A stretch of DNA of 64,000 nucleotides from a virus. Of this stretch, positions 1 through 7,066 are shown piece by piece. A program made the translations under genes and the position numbers. Location: the IMG/VR virus record IMGVR_UViG_3300027708_000035, positions 55,429-119,428 of that record; one strand, given 5' to 3'. The first letter of the stretch is position 1, and every line of letters begins with the position of its first letter. The notes below the pieces were generated by a model that was not told the DNA's origin, did no database searches, and saw nothing but the letters and a program-made list of their open reading frames with translations.

Positions 1-1016
1 AGTGCAGTTAATTTTTTACCTGCTTCTCCCTGTACTGCAACACCCATTGCACTGGCTTTGGCAATATCTGCACCGCCTTTTCCATATAATGATGTAGCTC
101 GCTTAACGTTCTGTTCAATTAATTCACGTTCTTCTTTTGATTTGCTTGCAAGGAACAGTTGGAATTCTGCTTCTTCCATTTCTTCTTTTAATTTCTTTTG
201 CTGCTCTTCTCTGCTCTTGCCTGTAATTTGAGCCAGCTGATCTAATTCTTCTAGATACAGTGTAGTACCTTTGGTAAGAGCAGCAGTGTCCTGCATCTCT
301 TGTCTATTACGACCACCTGTCAATGAAATGTAATTTAACATTCCTTGATTAACTTCTTCAGTAGTGTAGCCCAATGCTCTTAAATTATTACCTGCGTCAC
401 TGCTTAACAAAGTGTTGCTGGCCTTAACAAACGATTTAGCACCTTGATTAACGGTGCCGCCCATCTTGGCAAACACTTCACCGTTGTTTTTCATCATGCT
501 AGAAAACTGATCTAATGTCATATAAGTGCTGAGAGCAGCTTGACGCAATTGCGTCAAACTACCACCAAAATTAACACCAGATGTACTTACCTGCTGGTAC
601 ATCTTCATATTTTCGTCTTGAAAATCAGAAACACGTTTTAGTGCTGTGGCAAATACACCCAGTATTCCGGGCATTGCTTCAAACGCACCAAACACATTTC
701 CTAGAGTAGCAGTACCTTTGGTTAAATTATCAACCAACGGAGAAATGCTTCTGTCCAATGTTCGAATCTTATCAGCAGTTTGCCAACCTACTGTGGATAA
801 GTTGCTAAACATTCCCGAAGACTGTTTAGCATTGGTATTCATCTGCTCAACTATCTTAGGATCTAGTCCTGATTTAGTTGCCAGCTCTTTAATAGCTTCT
901 TTTTGTGCTTTGGTAGTTGCAAGAGATGCTTGAAGTATCAGCCGTAGCGTAGCTTCAGTAGCCGCATTATTCAGTACTACTTCTTCGCTGCCTATTGATC
1001 CGGTGACTTCTGCCAT
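1..1016 (-). CDS. Tail tape measure protein, 3' end beyond window
   Basis: A minus-strand frame is open from an ATG at 1016 (MAEVTGSIGSEEVV...) to the window edge, giving about 338 N-terminal residues. It is helical, Gln/Lys/Glu rich, with the GVNFGGSLTQLRQAALSTYM and GRNRQEMQDTAALTKGTTLY stretches typical of the N-terminal part of tape measure proteins of T4-like aquatic phages. The tape measure sets tail length inside the growing tail tube and is expected to be long, so most of it lies to the left. It is divergent from the gp26-like tail chaperone gene at 1089, a pairing that fits because chaperones coat the tape measure during assembly. No strong Shine-Dalgarno is visible before the ATG. 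A transmembrane or lytic domain cannot be judged from this fragment. Confidence 0.7.
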   Translation of the reverse strand, partial: MAEVTGSIGSEEVVLNNAATEATLRLILQASLATTKAQKEAIKELATKSGLDPKIVEQMNTNAKQSSGMFSNLSTVGWQTADKIRTLDRSISPLVDNLTKGTATLGNVFGAFEAMPGILGVFATALKRVSDFQDENMKMYQQVSTSGVNFGGSLTQLRQAALSTYMTLDQFSSMMKNNGEVFAKMGGTVNQGAKSFVKASNTLLSSDAGNNLRALGYTTEEVNQGMLNYISLTGGRNRQEMQDTAALTKGTTLYLEELDQLAQITGKSREEQQKKLKEEMEEAEFQLFLASKSKEERELIEQNVKRATSLYGKGGADIAKASAMGVAVQGEAGKKLTA

Positions 1017-1040
1017 TGTTTTTTAGTGGTTATCTGCGTA

Positions 1041-1048
1041 GATAAATA
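1041..1048 (+). promoter_or_regulatory. Candidate T4-type late promoter GATAAATA for the gp26-like gene
   Basis: GATAAATA differs from the T4 late consensus TATAAATA at the first base and lies 40 nt before the ATG at 1089. A GGAG Shine-Dalgarno at 1077-1080 precedes that ATG. The gene is a tail gene, so late expression is expected. Confidence 0.5.
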
Positions 1049-1068
1049 TATGGTCTAATCGCATTGTT

Positions 1069-1076
1069 TATTTATC
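1069..1076 (-). promoter_or_regulatory. Candidate T4-type late promoter GATAAATA for the tape measure gene
   Basis: On the minus strand positions 1076 to 1069 read GATAAATA, about 53 nt before the tape measure ATG at 1016. Together with 1041-1048 it forms two back-to-back, overlapping-direction late promoters between the divergent tail genes. Confidence 0.45.
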
Positions 1077-1088
1077 GGAGATAAAATT

Positions 1089-1961
1089 ATGGTAGCTAAC
1101 CTAACCAACATACAACCAAACCCGCTTGCTTCTTTCATGAGGCAACCAAAAATCTACATTCGTTTGCCCAGCAATGGACAATTTTGGCCAGCAGGCAGTT
1201 TAGAAATGTCTGAAAATGGAGAACTACCCGTGTTTTCCATGACTGCCAAAGACGAACTAATGCTTAAAGTTCCAGATGCTGTAATGAGCGGGCAGGCCGT
1301 TGTAGATGTTATCCAACATTGTATTCCAAATATTAAAAATGCATGGATGGTGCCCAGTATCGATTTAGATGTGTTGTTAATTGCAATTCGATTGGCAACC
1401 TATGGTGAAAAGATGACAACTCCTATTACGTTTGGAGAAGATATTGAAATGGAATACACAACGGATCTACGTACCATAATGGATTCGTTAATGCAAAACA
1501 TTACCTGGGAAAGTGCTGTACAGGTAAGTCAAGATCTAACTGTGTATGTTCGTCCTTTGAACTACAAGCAGATCAGTGAAAGTGCTGTAAAAACATTTGA
1601 AACTCAAAAGATTTTGCAAATTGCCAACGATGCTGCAATGAGTGAAGCTGACAAAATTGCTGCATTTAAAGAAAGTTTTAGCAAGCTATCAGATGTTACC
1701 ATTGGTATAGTTGAGAAAAGCATTTACAAAATAGATTCAACTAACGGCGGCACTGAAGATCCAAGGCACATTAAAGAATTTATTGACAATGCCGACAAAG
1801 ATATTTTTAATATTGTTCAAAATCACATTGAACAATTGCGAGAAATAAATTCTTTAAAACCAATTACTGTTCAAGTTACTGACGAAATGAGGGCAAATGG
1901 CATCACTGGTGAAACAATTGACGTTCCATTAGTATTTGATCCTGCAACTTTTTTCGTATAA
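1089..1961 (+). CDS. 26: gp26-like baseplate/tail assembly chaperone, zero-frame product
   Basis: The 290-residue protein has the T4_baseplate (gp26-type) signature: a conserved N-terminal PKIYIRLPSNGQFWP strand followed by PVFSMTAKDELMLKVPDAVM and VIQHCIPNIKNAW. In T4, gp26 is needed to assemble the baseplate hub; in related aquatic phages this family sits beside the tape measure, the place where lambda-like phages keep their G/GT tail chaperones. The start ATG at 1089 has GGAG at 1077-1080. The gene ends in TTT TTC GTA TAA, which contains a canonical -1 slippery heptamer (1949-1955), and an overlapping -1 frame ORF continues to 2185. So the 290-residue protein is likely the major product and a longer fusion the minor one. 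Family assignment is from motif memory; the chaperone role is inferred. Confidence 0.72.
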   Translation: MVANLTNIQPNPLASFMRQPKIYIRLPSNGQFWPAGSLEMSENGELPVFSMTAKDELMLKVPDAVMSGQAVVDVIQHCIPNIKNAWMVPSIDLDVLLIAIRLATYGEKMTTPITFGEDIEMEYTTDLRTIMDSLMQNITWESAVQVSQDLTVYVRPLNYKQISESAVKTFETQKILQIANDAAMSEADKIAAFKESFSKLSDVTIGIVEKSIYKIDSTNGGTEDPRHIKEFIDNADKDIFNIVQNHIEQLREINSLKPITVQVTDEMRANGITGETIDVPLVFDPATFFV

Positions 1962-2032
1962 GGCTTTTGTATCTTGATACTAATGGTATCAATAAGCTCA
2001 TAAAAGAATACGAGACTGATACAAAAGCCTTA
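1949..2032 (+). promoter_or_regulatory. Programmed -1 ribosomal frameshift site with stem-loop
   Basis: T TTT TTC at 1949-1955 is in the correct register of the upstream gene for tandem -1 slippage. After a 3-nt spacer comes a perfect 15-bp stem: 1959-1973 pairs with 2018-2032 (TAAGGCTTTTGTATC with its reverse complement). Within the 44-nt loop a second 7-bp hairpin forms, TTGATAC 1974-1980 with GTATCAA 1986-1992. The zero-frame stop at 1959-1961 lies in the base of the stem. Slippery site, short spacer, strong structure and an open -1 frame are all present, as in the lambda G-GT and other tail chaperone genes. Confidence 0.75.
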
Positions 2033-2185
2033 AAAGAAGAACTTTTTAGATTCGCTTGGTATATGAGAGGTGGTCTAAGTTTCTCAGAGGCATTTTTATT
2101 ATCGCCTGAAGATAGAGAACTGCTTACTAAGATTATTGAAGGTAATTTAGAAATGACCAAAGAAACGCAGATGCCGTTCTTTTAA
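1967..2185 (+). CDS. C-terminal (T-like) domain of tail chaperone, expressed by -1 frameshift
   Basis: This frame lies -1 to the gp26-like gene, begins only with a TTG (1967) and has no ribosome binding site, so independent initiation is unlikely. Reading from the slip site at 1955 it adds about 76 residues, giving a fusion near 365 residues. The sequence is helical with the conserved core LFRFAWYMRGGLSFSEAFLL, then DRELL...EGNLEMTKETQ and a terminal MPFF, a family I recall next to gp26 in T4-like phages. By analogy with lambda GT it would bridge the chaperone to tube or tape measure protein. It ends 4 nt into the 3' end of the convergent gene at 2182. Confidence 0.7.
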   Translation: MYLDTNGINKLIKEYETDTKALKEELFRFAWYMRGGLSFSEAFLLSPEDRELLTKIIEGNLEMTKETQMPFF

Positions 2186-2799
2186 ATTACTAGACCTAGA
2201 AAATTACTTTTATAACCAACAGTCAAACTTTCTTTAACTCCTGCGTCAATCGCTGCAATGCTTTGTCTTGCTTGACTACGTTGCGGATCTGGTAAAGATT
2301 TGTATGCTTTTTCAACAGCGGCTACTCCCTTTGGACCTACAAGACGACGAGGAGGGGCACTCGGTGCCGCAGTTGCACTTGGTTGTGGAGCAGCCTGTTG
2401 GGTAGCATTATGTGCATCTTGTGCCTGTATCTGAGCAATTATTTTAGCATCAGCTGGATTCTTAGGATCTAATTTGTTGCCATTAATTGACATTGTTCCA
2501 CTGTTAGGCACCGCATTAGCTGCTGGTGCAGTAGGAGGAACAGCGGCTATTGGAGTAGGTGCTACAACTGGTGCGGCGGGCTTTTTATAACCACCTGCTT
2601 GTTCTGCATTTCTTTGAGCTACAGCCGCCACTCTATCTCTTTTTTGATTATATACATTTTGCATTCCAGCCCATTGTCCTTGCACGCCACCAACAGCACC
2701 TCCAACTGCATCAGCAGCCTTGCTTAGACCTTGACCGATACCTTTAAGAGATATTTCATCTATTTGATTGTTTTCAATTATTAATTCAGTGATACGCAT
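2182..2799 (-). CDS. Putative head-internal protein with N-terminal targeting peptide
   Basis: The start is set at the ATG at 2799 (MRITELIIENNQIDEISLKG...), 205 residues, because AGGA lies 9 nt upstream (2809-2812) and a perfect late promoter TATAAATA lies at 2836-2829; the frame stays open further upstream but that would put the promoter inside the gene. The N-terminus resembles T4 capsid-targeting peptides, with LIIE|N and QIDE|I as possible prohead-protease sites (T4 gp21 cuts after Ile/Leu-x-Glu). Next come Gly/Ala-rich ADAVGGAVGG and QGQWAGMQ, then an Ala/Pro-rich middle (PVVAPTPIAAVPPTAP) and a basic C-terminal segment. No enzyme domain is seen. A virion or head-packaged role is inference; the family is recalled from aquatic T4-like phages. 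Confidence 0.5.
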   Translation of the reverse strand: MRITELIIENNQIDEISLKGIGQGLSKAADAVGGAVGGVQGQWAGMQNVYNQKRDRVAAVAQRNAEQAGGYKKPAAPVVAPTPIAAVPPTAPAANAVPNSGTMSINGNKLDPKNPADAKIIAQIQAQDAHNATQQAAPQPSATAAPSAPPRRLVGPKGVAAVEKAYKSLPDPQRSQARQSIAAIDAGVKESLTVGYKSNFLGLVI

Positions 2800-2828
2800 A
2801 AAGGGATTTCCTAAGAAGTTGTTTCTTT

Positions 2829-2836
2829 TATTTATA
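2829..2836 (-). promoter_or_regulatory. T4-type late promoter TATAAATA
   Basis: Minus-strand 2836 to 2829 reads TATAAATA exactly. It would start transcription about 24 nt before the ATG at 2799. It is preceded immediately by a perfect 7-bp hairpin (AATGAGC, loop TGAC, GCTCATT, 2836-2853). Confidence 0.7.
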
Positions 2837-2938
2837 ATGAGCTGACGCTCATTTGCTTCTTCGTAATCGCTTACGCTCTTACTTGAAGCAATTGTTTCAG
2901 CGAAGCTTTTTAAATTCATGTAGATTATTTTGGTCAGA

Positions 2939-2967
2939 CGGAACCGTTTTGAGCGGTTCCGCTTTTT
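2939..2967 (+). terminator. Rho-independent terminator, plus strand
   Basis: CGGAACCG (2939-2946), a 7-nt loop and CGGTTCCG (2954-2961) form a perfect 8-bp stem followed by CTTTTT. It would end plus-strand transcription coming from the gp26-like tail gene after it has crossed the antisense gene at 2182-2799. Confidence 0.65.
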
Positions 2968-3302
2968 GTCTTCATGTGAGTTATCACAGGCCGAGACATT
3001 GGAAATAGGTGTTTTTACCGTAATGCTAATGGGCTCTGATCTTTCCCAACCTACATCGACTCGCATAATGCGTCTTAGACCTCGTTCCTAGTGTCTAAGT
3101 GTTTATAGCACGGTTTTTCGTATGCTAACATTCATACTATGACAATGCGTTGAGCGTAGGGTTCGTGCTCTTAGACTCGCGACCAATTTTTCAGGCTGGT
3201 GGGATATACCCACGGGAGTGCATCATCATGTTACGTGTCTGGTTATTCCCCAGTTTTTCCACAGCGGTATTACAAACTGGCCCGCCAACCTTTGGTGTTA
3301 GA

Positions 3303-3731
3303 TTAAATTTTAGATTTTATGTGAGAGCCATGGACACGGACTTGGATATGTCCGTTATAGTAATCGTCGGATTCTAATACTTTGCGGTCGAATTGTTCGC
3401 GGGCCTCAATGTAAGATGTTTCTGCTTTGGATTTACAATAGTATAGTATTTCGCGAGAGAAGTTGTCTTTGCCTAGGGTGTTGATATCTGCTGTTAAATT
3501 AGGACTGGACCCGTAATATTCCTGCCAGTCGCTGTCGATTTTGCTTCGAATCTTCTTTTTCTTTTTTGTGCCGTTCTTCAACGTGATCGTCTTGTAGGTC
3601 GTTTTAGAGAATTTTGCTAATTTTTTGCCAATGTATTGGCGTCCTGAGGTTATATTGGTTATGCAGTAAACATAACCGATACAATCTTCAGGAAGTTCGT
3701 TAACTATAGAGCCTTTGTAGGTCCAAGTCAT
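3303..3731 (-). CDS. GIY-YIG family nuclease, possible homing endonuclease
   Basis: A 142-residue protein with GYVYCITNITSGRQYIGKK near residues 18-37, the GIY and YIG halves of the GIY-YIG catalytic fold. A Lys-rich loop follows, then DWQEYYGSS and NFSREILYYCKSKAETSYIE, with the Glu expected to bind the metal ion. This arrangement is common in free-standing phage endonucleases of the Seg type. Its C-terminus (HIQVRVHGSHIKSKI) carries no recognisable DNA-binding module such as NUMOD, so it may be a minimal nuclease. It ends next to the gene-poor stretch at 2800-3302 and lies only 3 nt from the gene at 3735, with which it could be co-transcribed. Confidence 0.7.
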   Translation of the reverse strand: MTWTYKGSIVNELPEDCIGYVYCITNITSGRQYIGKKLAKFSKTTYKTITLKNGTKKKKKIRSKIDSDWQEYYGSSPNLTADINTLGKDNFSREILYYCKSKAETSYIEAREQFDRKVLESDDYYNGHIQVRVHGSHIKSKI

Positions 3732-3734
3732 TGA

Positions 3735-3932
3735 TTATTTTGTTGCCTTGGCTTCCTTGCGAGCATTCTTCTCGGCAGTGATTTCGTTACGGCGGGCTTT
3801 AACTAACTTGCTTAACTCTGCTAGAGCCTTGCGTGAGCGTGTGCCAGCGGCAGAGTTACCACCTGTAAATTTTGCATCTTCAGCTAAGAATTCTGCAAAG
3901 GTTGCTTGTAATTGTGTATTAGTATCATTCAT
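3735..3932 (-). CDS. Small basic protein, histone-like, with possible head-targeting motif
   Basis: A 65-residue protein whose C-terminal half is rich in Lys, Arg and Ala (TRSRKALAELSKLVKARRNE, then KNARKEAKATK) and likely helical, resembling small histone-like proteins of T4-like phages. The N-terminal half contains TFAEFLAEDAKF, close in pattern to the T4 internal-protein targeting peptide that ends FIAE, with a possible cleavage after LAE. It could therefore be a DNA-binding protein packaged in the head. It overlaps the gene at 3929 by 4 nt, suggesting translational coupling. No function is established. Confidence 0.6.
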   Translation of the reverse strand: MNDTNTQLQATFAEFLAEDAKFTGGNSAAGTRSRKALAELSKLVKARRNEITAEKNARKEAKATK

Positions 3933-4234
3933 TTTATAGTTCCTTTTGGCTTACGGCCTCGTTTTTTTGGTATAGCGTTAAGCCTTGCTTGTTCTGCTAT
4001 TGCAGCTTTCTTCTCAGCTCTTCTATTAGCTGTGCTTTCTTTTCCAACTTTTTGCCCCTGTCTTTTTAATTCAGTGGCAATATTTGATATTGCTCTCAGA
4101 TGTCTCCTACAAGCATTGCCGGTATCTCTACCAACATTCCTAACAAACGAAGCATGGGTATTATGCAAGCCAACTAATTCACTAATCAGTTGACTATACA
4201 GTTCCTTATACTTGTTTATCTCTTCATTCGACAT
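3929..4234 (-). CDS. Conserved small protein with C-terminal AT-hook
   Basis: A 101-residue protein, N-terminal helical (EEINKYKELYSQLISELVGL), middle HASFVRNVGRDTGNACRRHL, and a very basic tail ending KKRGRKPKGTIK. KRGRKPKG is an AT-hook core (RGRKP), which binds the minor groove of AT-rich DNA and suits an AT-rich phage genome. It overlaps the end of the gp46 gene by 11 nt and the next gene by 4 nt, so the small basic proteins are coupled to the gp47-gp46 operon. The role is not known; DNA condensation or gene regulation are both possible. Confidence 0.65.
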   Translation of the reverse strand: MSNEEINKYKELYSQLISELVGLHNTHASFVRNVGRDTGNACRRHLRAISNIATELKRQGQKVGKESTANRRAEKKAAIAEQARLNAIPKKRGRKPKGTIK

Positions 4235-6008
4235 AGTCTACATCGTTTGAGTAACTGGTAAAACCGTTTTCTTTAATAACTCTAAGTACATTATTAACTC
4301 TGCCCACTAATTCGTCTTTATGCGATATTAAGTATATATTCTTATTTCTCTCTCTGGCCATTTTTTTCAATACAGCCAGTGCAGATTCCACCCCCGCTGT
4401 ATCCATGCCAGCATCTACAAGCTCATCGATGAACAATAAGTTCATGCTTTGATATAATCCTTCCCAAACATCTCGGAAAGCAAAACTCATAGATAAAATT
4501 AATCTGTTTCTCTCACCACGACTTAAATTATCAAAATCTAAATCTTGTCCTAACTGCGTAATCTCAACACTTAGATCATTTTGAAAAATAACACGATGCG
4601 GCAAACCCAGTTTATCAATATAGTAGCTCAATCTCTTGTTCAAGTAGCTCAAGTTTTGATCGATAATCTTTTTACGGATAAAACTATCTTTGTTTGTCAG
4701 CAGTTTGTGCAAGAATTCCTGATGATCTTTTAGCTTAGTTAGTGAATTAACAGTGCCCCAGTTGATTTCTTGGATCGCAGTCTTTTTCAATTCTTCGATC
4801 TGCTCATTATAAGGATTGGCTTCTACAACCTTTGCGTCTAATGATCTTTCTAAACTGGCAAGATTATTTTTATGACCCAACGCTTCTGCTTCTGTATCAT
4901 AGTAAGTAGAAGGTTTGTGTGGCAACTCACCAACAGCAGCAATTTCTTCTGTTATCTGTTTAAGTTGTGCCCGCATCTTCTGCCAGTATTCATAGGCTTC
5001 GTCGTAATGCTGCGTAGCAGTAGCAGTCATTTCTTCGTGCTTGTGGTCGTGAAGTTCTTGCTCGCAAGCATGACACTTTTTATTTCCAAGGCTTTCTAAC
5101 TCTGTTTTATATTTCTTAAGAGTCTTTTCAGCTTGCCCTACAGCAGATTCCAATGTTGCACGTTGTCTAGTTAGGTCGCGTAGCTTATTATTGTTCTCTG
5201 TCCACTGTTGCAATGCAATATGTGCTGATAACTCTGCTTCAATATCAACAGCTTCAAGATTAACAATGGCACGACCTAGATTTTCTAGTTCGCTGTCGTG
5301 CTTATTTTCCCATGCTGAACTTTTTAAGTGCAAACTATCGATACTTTTTTGCACATTTTCATTTGCACCTTTAACAGCATCAATTCTAACTGTCTCAATC
5401 TGTATAGAATCTTTGCTTTCTTTGATTAATGTTTTAAGTGCTTCTGCTTTTTCACTTAGTAAAGTAATACCCAATAGTTGTTCAATAACTTCACGCTGCT
5501 CCGCAGCCTTCATAGATAGGAACGGCTCAGTGTAAGTGTTCAGTGCAACCAAGTGCTTGAACATAGTGTGACTCATTTCCAGCATCTGCTCGATTGCTTT
5601 CTGTGTTTCACGGCTATCGCCTTGGCTATCATCCTCTGAATCTTTAGATTTTAACTCCTGATCGTTGACATATAATTTAAGAACATTAGGTTTGCGACCC
5701 CGCTCGATACGATAAATGACGCCATTCTTCTCAAACTCAACTGTGACCAACATGGATTTGCCATTGGTCTTGTTAATTAAATTTTCTTTTTTAATATTAG
5801 TAAGGGCTTGCCCGTACAATGCATAACTCAATGCATTGATCATTGTAGTTTTGCCGGTACCATTGCGCGATCCTGTGTCGTCACCGCCTAGATCTAAGTT
5901 AGATCCCAGTACCAATGTTAGATGTTGCTTGTCAAAATCAACAGCCTGTGTCTGATTTCCCACGCTAAGAAAGTTCTTAACTGTGATTGTCTTGATGTTA
6001 AAGCTCAT
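4224..6008 (-). CDS. 46: gp46 recombination endonuclease subunit (Rad50/SbcC-like)
   Basis: A 594-residue ATPase of the Rad50/SbcC class. The Walker A motif is GSRNGTGKTT (residues 46-54, preceded by an acidic insertion DLGGDD). A long coiled-coil region surrounds the zinc hook CHAC near residue 312. The signature motif LSRGERNRLILSMSFAF and Walker B LLFIDELVDAGMD are followed by the H-loop LISHKDEL. With gp47 it resects DNA ends for recombination-dependent replication and host DNA breakdown in T4. Length matches T4 gp46 (about 560). It overlaps gp47 by 4 nt, a coupled pair, and follows the gp47 promoter at 7038-7066. Confidence 0.95.
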   Translation of the reverse strand: MSFNIKTITVKNFLSVGNQTQAVDFDKQHLTLVLGSNLDLGGDDTGSRNGTGKTTMINALSYALYGQALTNIKKENLINKTNGKSMLVTVEFEKNGVIYRIERGRKPNVLKLYVNDQELKSKDSEDDSQGDSRETQKAIEQMLEMSHTMFKHLVALNTYTEPFLSMKAAEQREVIEQLLGITLLSEKAEALKTLIKESKDSIQIETVRIDAVKGANENVQKSIDSLHLKSSAWENKHDSELENLGRAIVNLEAVDIEAELSAHIALQQWTENNNKLRDLTRQRATLESAVGQAEKTLKKYKTELESLGNKKCHACEQELHDHKHEEMTATATQHYDEAYEYWQKMRAQLKQITEEIAAVGELPHKPSTYYDTEAEALGHKNNLASLERSLDAKVVEANPYNEQIEELKKTAIQEINWGTVNSLTKLKDHQEFLHKLLTNKDSFIRKKIIDQNLSYLNKRLSYYIDKLGLPHRVIFQNDLSVEITQLGQDLDFDNLSRGERNRLILSMSFAFRDVWEGLYQSMNLLFIDELVDAGMDTAGVESALAVLKKMARERNKNIYLISHKDELVGRVNNVLRVIKENGFTSYSNDVDYVE

Positions 6009-7018
6009 AGATTATTATAGATGGTAAGTAGCACGTTTTTATCAAACTGTTCAGATTCAATGTTGATCAATTGTTCGGATACAATCTGATCAACACTTTC
6101 AAATGTAGCATCTGGGTTATCATCAATAGTTCCGTCCAGGTTAGTTTTATCCTGAATGAGACTAATTTCACGGATGTCATAGTCAGCAACAAACGTTTCT
6201 TTAATAAAGTTTGCTTCTTCATAGCTAATATCAATGTCTAGATTCACTTTAAAGTGCATCTTTGACTTCATAATTTCATCTTTTTTATCAATTAATTCGC
6301 TAAGTTTAATAGTTCTGTACTTAGGAGCATTATCCCAATTGATATATTCTGGCTTACCACCCCACTCGAGTGTCATCATGCCGCGATCATCATCCCATGT
6401 ATCGGCAAAGTTATGTGGAAATGCATTACCAATGTAATGTACGTTGCCTTTGCTTTGTCGTTTATGAAAGTGTCCGCTGAATACGTACTCTGGTTTTCCA
6501 AAGTCAGCAGCTTTAAGCTCACCGTGGTCGGGCATTTGTACCATGGCGTTCATGTAGAATAAGGGCAATTCAAAATGCCCAAACACATATTTGCTGTCAA
6601 GTGTCTTCATCGATTTCCACTCATCTCCTACTAGCCACGGAACAAGCGTGACTCCGTCAATAGTTGTTACACCCTCGACAACAGTCACACCGGGGACATG
6701 ACGTCCGAACGCACTGCTATGGATATCACGCTTGTCTTTATAGAACAAATCGTGATTACCTGGAAACCAATAGAACTTTTCAAACCCTTGACCTAACTTT
6801 TCTAATAAAGTCAGTGATGTATTGAGAGTGACAAGATTGAGACTATTCCTATTGTGACTCCAATCACCCATAAAAATGCAAGTCTCGCAGTTATTTTCTT
6901 TTGCTTGTTCGATAAACCAATCTACAAATTCTTCACAGTCTCTTAAATGGGTCGTTGAATTTGATTTAAGGCCGACGTGCAGATCTGTAAAGACTGCTAC
7001 CTTCTTAAAAAGGTTCAT
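6005..7018 (-). CDS. 47: gp47 recombination endonuclease subunit (Mre11/SbcD-like)
   Basis: A 337-residue calcineurin-type phosphoesterase with the metal-binding motifs in order: FTDLHVG (residues 9-15), FMGDWSHNRN (about 49-58), FPGNHDLFY (about 94-102) and the later SGHFHKRQ (about 185). These are the Mre11 nuclease motifs. It pairs with gp46 to form the end-resection complex that generates 3' single strands. The product length equals T4 gp47. The ATG at 7018 has AGGAG about 8 nt upstream. Confidence 0.95.
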   Translation of the reverse strand: MNLFKKVAVFTDLHVGLKSNSTTHLRDCEEFVDWFIEQAKENNCETCIFMGDWSHNRNSLNLVTLNTSLTLLEKLGQGFEKFYWFPGNHDLFYKDKRDIHSSAFGRHVPGVTVVEGVTTIDGVTLVPWLVGDEWKSMKTLDSKYVFGHFELPLFYMNAMVQMPDHGELKAADFGKPEYVFSGHFHKRQSKGNVHYIGNAFPHNFADTWDDDRGMMTLEWGGKPEYINWDNAPKYRTIKLSELIDKKDEIMKSKMHFKVNLDIDISYEEANFIKETFVADYDIREISLIQDKTNLDGTIDDNPDATFESVDQIVSEQLINIESEQFDKNVLLTIYNNL

Positions 7019-7037
7019 AAGTTATTCTCCTACTAAC

Positions 7038-7066
7038 AGTTTACATTCTAGATTGAGCAAAGTCAA
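7038..7066 (-). promoter_or_regulatory. Sigma-70 type promoter for gp47-gp46
   Basis: On the minus strand TTGACT (7066-7061), a 17-nt spacer and TAAACT (7043-7038). The -35 box overlaps the 3' end of gp55. The -10 is imperfect, so the operon may also be read from the gp55 promoter. Confidence 0.45.

Larger units (their letters stand above)
2800..3302. other. Intergenic region with stem-loops, no clear gene
   Basis: About 500 bp without a supported gene. It holds the late promoter at 2829-2836, a hairpin at 2836-2853, a second hairpin at 2862-2875 (CGTAA, TCGC loop, TTACG; on the minus strand the loop is GCGA, a GNRA tetraloop) and a terminator-like hairpin at 2939-2967. From about 2970 to 3302 I see no convincing gene, tRNA or promoter. 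The minus-strand frame at 2182 stays open through to 3066 but is better read as non-coding upstream of 2799. Confidence 0.5.

Noticed and set aside
646-933. Plus-strand 95-residue ORF at the left end
   Set aside because: It is antisense to the tape measure frame, which is continuous and recognisable.
2800-3066. N-terminal extension of the 2182 gene to 3066 or to an ATG at 2919 (MNLKSFAET...)
   Set aside because: A perfect late promoter at 2829-2836 and a good Shine-Dalgarno at 2809-2812 fit the ATG at 2799; the extension covers hairpins and the terminator-like stem.
3105-3260. Possible tRNA or small RNA in the gene-poor stretch
   Set aside because: No cloverleaf, T-loop or CCA end could be drawn on either strand.
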